From the NCBI GenBank assembly GCA_016210125.1, contig JACQUS010000400.1:1-11887 (forward strand): a stretch of 11,887 nucleotides of DNA. The letters run 5' to 3'. This document shows positions 5,779 through 11,887 of this stretch, in pieces. The DNA comes from Chloroflexota bacterium (lineage in GTDB: Bacteria > Chloroflexota > UBA6077 > FW602-bin22 > JACQUS01). Position numbers and translations under genes: made by a program. Numbering within the stretch: the stretch's first letter is position 1; each line of letters opens with the position of its first letter. The notes under the pieces are model-generated. The model was not told the origin of the DNA and did not search any database. It saw nothing but the letters and a program-made list of their open reading frames with translations.

Positions 5779-7446
5779 TTAGCGCGGCACTGGCGCTCCG
5801 CCGCGGCAGTCCGAGCATAAGCGCGTCAGCACCGGCGACAAGGCGGCGTACTCGTCGCCCAGCATGGCCGCCAAACGCGCCATCATCGCCGCAGGGGCGA
5901 TCGGCCGGCCGCAGGCCACGCAGCGCGGCGTCTCGTCCCGCCGCAGGACCACCCGCCCGGCGCCGAGGCGCCGCAGGTCGATGGCGCGCCGGAGGCGCAG
6001 CACGCCGTGCTCGGCCTCGGGGCAGCGCGGCGCGCAGAGCCCGCAGGCCGGGCAGAGCGTCGGGTCGAAGGTGATGGCGATGCCGTCCGCGCCGCGCTCG
6101 CTCGCCAGCGCGCCAGTCGGGCAGACCGTGGCGCAGGCCTCGCACGTCGTGCATCCGGCGGTGTCGATATCGACGATTCCGAGCGGCACCTGCGCGTGCT
6201 CGACCACCAGGTCGTCGGGCGCCGCGTGCGCCCGCGCGAGCGCCAGCAGCGCGGCAGCGACGCCGCGCGATCGGTCGTCTTCCGCCCCGGCCGGCGCGGC
6301 CGGCACGCCATCGGGCAGAGCCCACGCCGCGGGCTCGGCGCCGCCCGGCGGGCAGAAGCGCACGCGCTCCGACGCGCCGCCGAGCTTCTCAAGCAGTGCC
6401 TGGCAGAAGGCCACGCGCTCGGCCACGGTGTCACCCTGGCCGAAGACGCACTGCTCGCGGCAGCCGAGGATGCCGACAGCGGCGGCCCCCAGGGCCAGGC
6501 AGCGCAGCATGAGCGTCGGCGAAAGCATGCCGGCGCAGGGCACGACGACCGGCAGCCAGCCGGCGGGGTAGCGGAAGCCGCCCGCGACGGCCGCCGCGAG
6601 CGTCGTAGCGCTGCGTTCGCAGGCCAGCAGGATGCCGCGCGGCGCGAGGTCCTTCGCTGCAGGAGCCAGCAGCGCCGCGACCTGGGCCTCGAGCTCAGCC
6701 GCCGCCAGGCCGGGCAGCTCGACGGCCTCGGTCGGGCAGGCGTGCGCGCACATCCCGCAGCTCTCGCAGCGCGTCTTGTCGACCTCGATGCGCCGGTCCT
6801 TCAGCCGCAAGGCCTGGCGCGGGCAGACGTCAATGCAGATGCGGCAGCCGCGGTCGGCGACGCAGCGCGCGGCGCGGATGGCCGGCACGACGTGCTGCTC
6901 GTGCACGGCGAGGGTGAAGAGCGCCCGCCGGCTGACGGCCACCGACACGGCGGTCTTGACGTGCTCCGGCCGTGTTCCGGGAAAGGCCCGCGCCCGGGCG
7001 ACGGCCCCGGCGATCAAGGCCCTGGCTCGCGCGGTGGCGATGGGGCGCGGGAAGGCCAGCGCCGCGGGGGCGCCGAGGTCCAGCACGGCCACGCCGAGCG
7101 GATCGAGCCCGGCCTTGCGCACCTGCGTCTGCACCTCGGCGACGGGGTACACCCCCGTGTCGAGGCCGAGCACCACCCGCGCCGCTCGGCTGGCCGCGAT
7201 ATGGCCTGGCAGTGCCGCCGGCCGCGCCGCCGGGTCGGGCACGACGGCGACGGCGACGTTCGGCAGCGTGGCCTCGATCCAGCCCTGGAGCGCCGGCAGG
7301 TCGAGGCCCGCGCCGGCGGTGGCCAGGCGCTCGGAGAGCAGGACAGCGACCCGCGGCGGGGCCGGCGCGATCGAGCGCGTGGCTGGCTCCGGCTGCTGCT
7401 GCGCAGAGCGGGCGGCCGGTGCCGCCTCCGGGCTCCGGTCGGTCAC
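5779..7446 (-). CDS. Multi-cluster iron-sulfur protein: ferredoxin motifs with an MvhD-like domain
   Basis: A 555-aa soluble electron-transfer protein, last gene of the molybdoenzyme operon. The start is GTG at 7446, 5 nt after the chaperone stop, with GAGAGGGG upstream. Residues 31-190 are an alpha/beta region I do not recognise. A ferredoxin pair follows: Cys195/201/204/208 (unusual CX5CX2CX3C) and Cys227/230/233/237. Residues about 270-345 resemble MvhD, the small iron-sulfur subunit linking [NiFe]-hydrogenase to heterodisulfide reductase: Cys276, PCAG with Cys304, and GCREQC with Cys329/333. The usual second Cys of the first MvhD motif is absent. A second ferredoxin pair has Cys432/435/438/442 and Cys465/468/471/475. 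The C-terminus has two CxxC pairs (509/512, 544/547), possibly a zinc or rubredoxin-like knuckle. No signal peptide or membrane segment is visible. It may connect the complex to soluble ferredoxin or a heterodisulfide-reductase-like partner. The domain call is good; the role is inference. Confidence 0.8.
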   Translation of the reverse strand: MTDRSPEAAPAARSAQQQPEPATRSIAPAPPRVAVLLSERLATAGAGLDLPALQGWIEATLPNVAVAVVPDPAARPAALPGHIAASRAARVVLGLDTGVYPVAEVQTQVRKAGLDPLGVAVLDLGAPAALAFPRPIATARARALIAGAVARARAFPGTRPEHVKTAVSVAVSRRALFTLAVHEQHVVPAIRAARCVADRGCRICIDVCPRQALRLKDRRIEVDKTRCESCGMCAHACPTEAVELPGLAAAELEAQVAALLAPAAKDLAPRGILLACERSATTLAAAVAGGFRYPAGWLPVVVPCAGMLSPTLMLRCLALGAAAVGILGCREQCVFGQGDTVAERVAFCQALLEKLGGASERVRFCPPGGAEPAAWALPDGVPAAPAGAEDDRSRGVAAALLALARAHAAPDDLVVEHAQVPLGIVDIDTAGCTTCEACATVCPTGALASERGADGIAITFDPTLCPACGLCAPRCPEAEHGVLRLRRAIDLRRLGAGRVVLRRDETPRCVACGRPIAPAAMMARLAAMLGDEYAALSPVLTRLCSDCRGGAPVPR

Positions 7447-7451
7447 GGCGG

Positions 7452-8357
7452 CTACCCCTCTCGCGGAGTCGAGTCTTCGACCGTCTGCTCGTGCGTTCTC
7501 GCGGCAGGTGGCTCCCCAGGCTCGCACAGCGGCGCGATCTGGTCAAGGAGGGCCTCGATGAGGTCGCCATCGTGATGTACCAGCGCCTCGGCGGCCGCCG
7601 CGGTCGCGACGTACAGCGGCACGCCGGCACGGGCGCGCACCTCGGCGGCGAAGTCGCCCAGCCAGCGCCCGAGGTGCAGGCGCAAGAAGCTGCGCTCCTG
7701 CGCCAGGAGGCGCATGGCCTCGCGCGGAGCCGGCTCGGCCCAGGCGGCCGCTTCGCGGGCGCAGAGGTAGGCCATGAACTCCAGCTCGACCGCCACGTGG
7801 TCGGGGCTCTCTCCCGCCGACGGCGCGACATTGAGCCCGGCTCGCGCGTAGGTGCGCGTGAGCAGCGCCGCCACCCAGCCGGCGCCCTGGCCGTCCGGCA
7901 CGCCGTAGCACGATTCGTAGGGCAGGCTCACCCCATCCCTGCTGATCTGGAAGAGCCGCACGTACGCCTCCGGCAGCCGAGCCAGGCCGGCGGCGTCGAT
8001 CTCCTCGATGGCCTGGAGCAGGTGTCGCCACGGCTGGAAGAAGGGGAAGGCCGCCACCGCGTCCTCGGCGTGGCGGAGGTCGCCCGCTACAGCGCTAAGC
8101 CGCTGCCAGCGCTGCGGGCTCGGCGGAAGGAGCAGCGCGGCGAGGAGGCGATAGGCCGCGGCGCGCCAGCCGGCCAGCGCGGCAAGGGTCCACACGTGCT
8201 GCCGGCTCCGCGCGCCTCCTCTGGGGCGACGCCTGGGGGGCCCAGGACACCCAGGCGCCGCCCCGTCGCGCGGTGTGGCGCTCGCCTGATCGCCTGTGGG
8301 CGGGCCGGCCCGCCGGCGCCCGGGAGTCGGCCGCCGGCGGCCTGCCCTGTCGGTCAT
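7452..8357 (-). CDS. TorD/DmsD-family molybdoenzyme maturation chaperone
   Basis: A 301-aa all-helical cytoplasmic chaperone of the kind that binds the catalytic subunit of DMSO-reductase-family enzymes during cofactor loading and holds it until export or assembly. The start ATG (8357) overlaps the stop of the preceding small membrane gene (ATGA), typical of translational coupling. Family features are YVRLF (132-136), PYES (146-149), PDHVAVELEFM (185-195), and a late FLRLHLGRWLGDF helix (224-236). About 55 N-terminal residues before the first helix are rich in Arg, Pro and Gly, which is unusual; most relatives are near 200-250 aa. A GTG at 8195 would remove this tail and has a weak GGAG upstream, so the true N-terminus is open. 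Its presence in the operon fixes the client as the molybdopterin subunit encoded upstream. Confidence 0.85.
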   Translation of the reverse strand: MTDRAGRRRPTPGRRRAGPPTGDQASATPRDGAAPGCPGPPRRRPRGGARSRQHVWTLAALAGWRAAAYRLLAALLLPPSPQRWQRLSAVAGDLRHAEDAVAAFPFFQPWRHLLQAIEEIDAAGLARLPEAYVRLFQISRDGVSLPYESCYGVPDGQGAGWVAALLTRTYARAGLNVAPSAGESPDHVAVELEFMAYLCAREAAAWAEPAPREAMRLLAQERSFLRLHLGRWLGDFAAEVRARAGVPLYVATAAAAEALVHHDGDLIEALLDQIAPLCEPGEPPAARTHEQTVEDSTPREG

Positions 8358-8632
8358 CCGTGCGCAGCCGGCCTGGTCGCCCCCGGCGGTACCTCACGCG
8401 GCGTCGGCGCCGGGTGCGCCGAGGGCTGCGCCTCCGGGATCAGCTCGTAGGCCACCGCCGAGAGGAAGATGAGCATGATGCCCAGGATGAACAGGGCCGG
8501 CGCGCCCAGCAGCCTCGGGTTGCTGTACTCCGGGCCGATGGGCGGGCCTAGCGGCGCCGCCAGGGCGAAGTAGCTGACCGCTGCCAAGGCAATGCCGCCT
8601 AACAGCATCAGCAGCGCGATCATGCCACGCAT
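8354..8632 (-). CDS. Small two-helix membrane protein of the molybdoenzyme operon
   Basis: A 92-aa protein with two predicted transmembrane helices (about residues 4-27 and 43-65), joined by a Pro/Gly-rich loop (PLGPPIGPEY), and a Pro/Ala-rich tail of about 25 residues. I do not recognise a family. The ATG at 8632 has a GGGAGGGTGA site just upstream and starts 3 nt after the stop of the NrfD-type gene; its stop overlaps the chaperone start by 4 nt. This tight placement between two genes of the complex suggests a small accessory subunit or assembly factor of the membrane part, comparable in size to small subunits of other respiratory complexes. That comparison is by position only. Confidence 0.75.
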   Translation of the reverse strand: MRGMIALLMLLGGIALAAVSYFALAAPLGPPIGPEYSNPRLLGAPALFILGIMLIFLSAVAYELIPEAQPSAHPAPTPREVPPGATRPAAHG

Positions 8633-8635
8633 GGT

Positions 8636-9922
8636 TCACCCTCCCTGCTCGGACTCGTGGACTTCCATGATCGGGAAGACCTTCATGAACAGGACGTAGA
8701 GCAGCGTGCCGAGCGCAAACAGCCCGACGATGACACTATACTCGACCCAGCTCGGGCTGTAGGTGCCCGGGGTATAGGGCAGCAGCGTGCCCTGCACCTG
8801 CGACGGCACGACCAGCAGCACGCGCTTCAGCACGGCTGCTACCTGCACCAGCAGCCCGCTCAGGACGATGAGCGCCAGGCTGTGGCGGCGCACGACGAAC
8901 TGCACGAAGAGGACGAGGAACGCCCCGGCCAGCGAGAGCACGGACGACCAGTACATCCAGGCGAACTCGCCGGTGAGGATCGCCGATGTGAGCTTGACCT
9001 CGTGCTCCTGCGGCTGGTAGGTCGCCGTGAGCCAATCGACCATCAGGAAGTAGAGGTAGATGGCTATGAGCATCATCAGCAGGTTGCCCAGCCAGCGAAA
9101 CACCGGCAGCGGCAGGCGCTGCTGCTCGCCCAGCAGCGCGCGGATCACCGCGACGATAGCGATGAGCAGCCCGATGCCCGAGATGCCGGCCATCACGACG
9201 AAGCCCGGCGCCTGGAGGGCGCTGAACCAGCCCGGCCGCCCGACCTGGAGACCGAAGACGAAGCCCAGCGTCGAGTGCGCCGTCACCAGCAGCGGCAGAA
9301 TGCCGATGGCCAGCAGGAAGCTCACCATGTCATGCCGTTGGCGCTCGGCCGGCGTGTCGCGGTAGCCCGCCGCCCAGAGGCGGTAGAACCACTGCAAGCG
9401 GCTGGGCATGCGCGCCACGATCGCCGCGTCGCGCCGGCCCTCGAGGTAGAAGTAGACCAGGCTGGCGAACAGGTAGCCGGCGACGACCAGCGTGAACGTG
9501 CCGTAGAACGGCGACTGCGGGCGTGCATAGAGGAACAAGTTGACGATGCCGCGGATCGGCTGGCCGAGGTCCGGCAGCACGCTGAAGCCGGCCAGGATCA
9601 GCGAGATGATCGTCAGCAGCTCGGCCATGCGCGCCACCGGCTTCATGCTCTCCAGATTAAGCAGCCGGATGACCGCCGCCGTCGTGATGCCGGCGAAGCT
9701 GACGCCGACGAAGTAGACGTCGAAGGTGATGTACAGTCCCCACGTGGAGCCGCCCATCGTCCCGATATCGCGCATGCCGGTGACGATCAGGCCCTCGACG
9801 AACTGCCGGGAGTAGGCGAAGATGCCCCAGGCGACGATCGCCAGCAGCACGACGATGAGCACGATCCACCCGGCGCTAAAGCGCCCGATGCCGTAGGGCA
9901 AGCGCTCGACGCGCGCAGCCAT
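8636..9922 (-). CDS. NrfD/PsrC-family membrane subunit (quinone-interacting)
   Basis: A 428-aa integral membrane protein that in this family exchanges electrons with the quinone pool and anchors the ferredoxin and molybdopterin subunits. The ATG at 9922 is chosen because GAGGGTG precedes it and it lies 2 nt after the ferredoxin gene's stop; an in-frame longer version would run into that gene. I count about ten hydrophobic helices, the first at residues 16-37 and the second (WGLYITFDVYFVGVSFAG) from about 61. Later ones include a helix ending TAHSTLGFVFGL before RPGW, and the last near the C-terminus. PsrC has eight helices. Ten are known in larger relatives such as ActC/ActF of alternative complex III and QrcD. 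The loop RPGW after helix five resembles a segment common in the family. No heme-binding motifs were seen. Confidence 0.88.
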   Translation of the reverse strand: MAARVERLPYGIGRFSAGWIVLIVVLLAIVAWGIFAYSRQFVEGLIVTGMRDIGTMGGSTWGLYITFDVYFVGVSFAGITTAAVIRLLNLESMKPVARMAELLTIISLILAGFSVLPDLGQPIRGIVNLFLYARPQSPFYGTFTLVVAGYLFASLVYFYLEGRRDAAIVARMPSRLQWFYRLWAAGYRDTPAERQRHDMVSFLLAIGILPLLVTAHSTLGFVFGLQVGRPGWFSALQAPGFVVMAGISGIGLLIAIVAVIRALLGEQQRLPLPVFRWLGNLLMMLIAIYLYFLMVDWLTATYQPQEHEVKLTSAILTGEFAWMYWSSVLSLAGAFLVLFVQFVVRRHSLALIVLSGLLVQVAAVLKRVLLVVPSQVQGTLLPYTPGTYSPSWVEYSVIVGLFALGTLLYVLFMKVFPIMEVHESEQGG

Positions 9923-9924
9923 GG

Positions 9925-10662
9925 CTACACCCTCGCTTTCGCCGCTTCGATCTGGTGCGACTCGGCCGCCGGCGGCCGGCCGCCGATGTAGTGCACGCGC
10001 GGCCGCGTGCCGGCCTCTTGGAGCAGCCGCCACGACGACGTGCGCTCAAGGAGCTGGGCGACCTCGCTGTTGCGGTCGTCCAGGTCGCCGAAGTGCAGGG
10101 CGAACAGCGGGCAGTTGCTCACGCAGGCCGGCTGCTGCCCCCGCTCGACGCGCTGCACGCAGAAGGTGCACTTCTCAATGACGCCCTTCTGGCGGCCGCC
10201 GCCGGCGATGCGCCGCTGATCCGGGCCGAAGGCCCGGTCGAGGTCCGGGTTGCGATAGGGTGGCGTCTGGCCGTTCGTCCGCGGTCGCAGGTCCGGGTCG
10301 CTCCAGTCCATGTAGTAGTTGCCCGACGGCTCCTGCCAGTTGAAGTAGTTCACGCCGTACGGGCAGGCCACCTCGCAGTAGCGGCAGCCGATGCAGCGCT
10401 CCCCGTCCGTCGAGACGATGCCGTCGGCGCGCTTGTAGCGCGCGCCCACCGGGCAGACCTTGGCGCACGGCGCGTTGTCGCAGTGCTGGCACGGCCGCGG
10501 CAAGAACCAGACGCGCGTGTTGGGATACTGCCCGTCCTCGAAGCGGAAGACGTACATCCACAGGTTGGCCGTCGGCGTGTTGTTCTCGACCTTGCAGGCC
10601 TCGACGCAGGCCCGGCACCCGGTGCAGCGGTCCAGGTCGATGACCATCCCATATCTGGGCAT
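9925..10662 (-). CDS. Four-cluster ferredoxin subunit (NrfC/PsrB/DmsB type)
   Basis: A 245-aa electron-transfer subunit that carries electrons between the membrane subunit and the molybdenum subunit. Sixteen Cys residues form four clusters: Cys13/16/19/23, Cys58/61/66/70, Cys90/93/96/100 and Cys165/168/180/184. The pattern is that of DmsB/PsrB/NrfC proteins, so four [4Fe-4S] clusters are expected. The insertion between the third and fourth groups (about 110-160) is longer than the minimum and rich in Asp, Pro and Arg. The ATG at 10662 follows AGGAGGT by 4 nt. No signal peptide is present, as usual for a subunit that is folded in the cytoplasm and, if exported, travels with the catalytic subunit. 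The gene sits 19 nt after the molybdopterin subunit gene and 2 nt before the membrane subunit gene. Confidence 0.92.
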   Translation of the reverse strand: MPRYGMVIDLDRCTGCRACVEACKVENNTPTANLWMYVFRFEDGQYPNTRVWFLPRPCQHCDNAPCAKVCPVGARYKRADGIVSTDGERCIGCRYCEVACPYGVNYFNWQEPSGNYYMDWSDPDLRPRTNGQTPPYRNPDLDRAFGPDQRRIAGGGRQKGVIEKCTFCVQRVERGQQPACVSNCPLFALHFGDLDDRNSEVAQLLERTSSWRLLQEAGTRPRVHYIGGRPPAAESHQIEAAKARV

Positions 10663-10681
10663 GGCGACCTCCTCACCTCAT

Positions 10682-11887
10682 CTACTTGTAGACGCGCACC
10701 TTGACGTGGAACGACTGGTCCTGGGTGTTGGTCACGTAGCCCTCGCCCGTGAAGAAGAGCGAGTTGGGCGTCGGGCCGTTGCCCTTGCCCCAGGGGTGCA
10801 CCCACATCCCGTAGTGGTGCGCCATCCCGACGGTGTCGGGCCGAATGCTCTCACGGTAGCTGGCTTTCACGCGCACGCGGCGCTTCTCGCCGGTCAGCGC
10901 GTTGTGCGACTCGACCGACACCTCCTCGCCGTCGGCGATGCCCTTGGCCTTGGCCGTCGCCGGATTTATCTCCAGGTGCTGCTCGCGGGCCTGCTCGGCG
11001 AGCAGAGGAATGAACGTGCTGCGCGACTGCTTGAACTCGACCATCTTGTAGCTGACGAGGTAGAGGTCGTACTCGCGCGGCGAGCCGTCCATCGTCGGCG
11101 GCCGCCAGGTCGGCAGCGGCGTGTAGTCGCGCCAGTAGACCTCCTCGGCGCCCTTGGCGCGCATCTCGCCGCGGTAGCGCAGCAGCGACTCGCCGTAGAG
11201 CCGGTGGCGCACACCGCCGAACGGCGGGCTGGTGACGTAGCCATAGAGCGATGTGGCCTTGGCCGGGCCGGTCACGCGCACGCCGTATTTCTCGAAGAAG
11301 GCCACGCCCTCGGCGACGCCCTGCTGCTTCGCCCAGCGGTCGAAGATGTCGCGCACCGCCGGCTTCTTGTCCAGCGGCAGCGCGTTGGCGTCCTTGAGCC
11401 CCAGCGCCTGGTTGAGCTGGTCGAGGTAGCCGTCCTTGCCGAAGAGGATGCCGGCCTTCTCGCACAGGTCGAGGTAGATGTCGATGTCGCCGCGCGACTG
11501 AAAGAGCGGCTCCATGATGGGGAGGCGCAGCGCTTGGGCGTTCGTATACGCCGTCCCGACGCCCAGCGGCCCCTCGTACTTCTCCATCGTCGCGGCCGGC
11601 AGGACGACGTCGGCGAAGAGGTCGGCCGTCTCGCTCAGCCAGGGGTCGATGACCGCCACGAACTTGAACTTCTTGTAGGCCTCGACGATGTCCGGCTGGG
11701 AGCCGAACGCGATGACCGGATTGGTCATATGGACGATGAGCACTTCGGGAACGTAGTCCACCCCGTACTTCTGCGGGTTGACCATCACCCTGGCGGCCAG
11801 CGCGGGGTTCTTGCTGTTGATGGGGAAGTACTTGCTGTCTCCCAGGACGATGTTGTACGGCGGATCCTTGATCTTGATCTCGTCGAG
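10682..11887 (-). CDS. Molybdopterin oxidoreductase catalytic subunit, C-terminal part (5' end outside the window)
   Basis: The final 401 codons of a DMSO-reductase-family (bis-MGD) catalytic subunit; the reading frame is open to the right edge. Visible parts are: a middle-domain segment with NPVIAFGS, then VIDPWLSETADLFADVVLPA, the characteristic 'not this substrate, ADVVLP' stretch of the family; and from about residue 273 the molybdopterin-dinucleotide-binding beta-barrel (YDLYLVSYK, EINPATAKAKGI ADGEEV, MAHHYGMW). The N-terminal [4Fe-4S] motif, the molybdenum-ligating residue and any Tat signal lie outside, so the substrate and the cell side cannot be told. Candidates for this operon layout include polysulfide, thiosulfate, tetrathionate, arsenate or selenate reductases and unnamed relatives. 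It is the first gene seen of the six-gene unit and ends 19 nt before the ferredoxin subunit gene. Confidence 0.88.
   Translation of the reverse strand, partial: LDEIKIKDPPYNIVLGDSKYFPINSKNPALAARVMVNPQKYGVDYVPEVLIVHMTNPVIAFGSQPDIVEAYKKFKFVAVIDPWLSETADLFADVVLPAATMEKYEGPLGVGTAYTNAQALRLPIMEPLFQSRGDIDIYLDLCEKAGILFGKDGYLDQLNQALGLKDANALPLDKKPAVRDIFDRWAKQQGVAEGVAFFEKYGVRVTGPAKATSLYGYVTSPPFGGVRHRLYGESLLRYRGEMRAKGAEEVYWRDYTPLPTWRPPTMDGSPREYDLYLVSYKMVEFKQSRSTFIPLLAEQAREQHLEINPATAKAKGIADGEEVSVESHNALTGEKRRVRVKASYRESIRPDTVGMAHHYGMWVHPWGKGNGPTPNSLFFTGEGYVTNTQDQSFHVKVRVYK

Noticed and set aside
6007..7575. Plus-strand open frame of 522 codons opposite the iron-sulfur gene
   Set aside because: Arg/Gly/Ala-rich antisense shadow; the opposite strand has intact ferredoxin motifs.
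8657..9991. Long plus-strand open frame (about 444 codons) opposite the NrfD-type gene
   Set aside because: Its translation is Arg/Asp/Gln/His-rich low-complexity sequence, typical of the antisense of a hydrophobic GC-rich gene; the minus strand encodes a clear membrane protein with good start context.

Overview
The window is GC-rich bacterial DNA (about two-thirds G+C by eye) with tightly packed genes, frequent GTG starts and strong Shine-Dalgarno sites. No rRNA, tRNA, CRISPR array, transposase or integrase was seen. The lineage cannot be fixed from sequence alone. The solute-binding lipoprotein with a very long Ala/Pro/Lys linker, the TAXI and amidohydrolase genes, and the NrfD-type molybdoenzyme operon would suit a soil or subsurface lineage such as Chloroflexota or Rokubacteria. 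That placement is an inference.

Left third (1-5633), a probable catabolic and uptake region. On the minus strand, a TAXI-family solute-binding lipoprotein (416-1561) is coupled through a TAATG overlap to an amidohydrolase-2 family gene that runs off the left edge (1-416). A 306-bp divergent intergenic region separates them from a plus-strand series: a Crp/Fnr-family regulator (1868-2599), a creatininase-family metallo-amidohydrolase (2736-3683), and two tandem short-chain dehydrogenases (3892-4695 and 4854-5633). The two dehydrogenases align without gaps at about 65% identity by hand count. Only the second keeps the Ser-Tyr-Lys active site; the first has Ala and Asp in place of Ser and Tyr and looks like a pseudoenzyme partner. 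A plausible reading is import of a small organic acid or amide and its hydrolysis and oxidation, but no substrate can be named.

Right half (5779-11887), a minus-strand operon for a membrane-bound complex iron-sulfur molybdoenzyme. In transcription order it encodes a molybdopterin catalytic subunit (5' end outside the window), a four-cluster ferredoxin subunit, a roughly 10-TM NrfD-type membrane subunit, a 2-TM small protein, a TorD-family maturation chaperone, and a large soluble iron-sulfur protein. That last protein holds four ferredoxin-type Cys motifs around an MvhD-like domain. Spacings are 19, 2, 3, -4 and 5 nt, so this is one transcription unit. Electrons probably run between the quinone pool (NrfD protein) and the molybdenum site through the ferredoxin subunit. 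The MvhD-like protein suggests an extra link to soluble low-potential carriers, and it is the least ordinary part of the operon.

The most interesting items are the active/dead dehydrogenase pair, the ferredoxin-MvhD protein in the molybdoenzyme operon, the amidohydrolase without its HxH motif, and a Crp-family regulator lacking the usual cAMP-phosphate contacts beside operator-like repeats.
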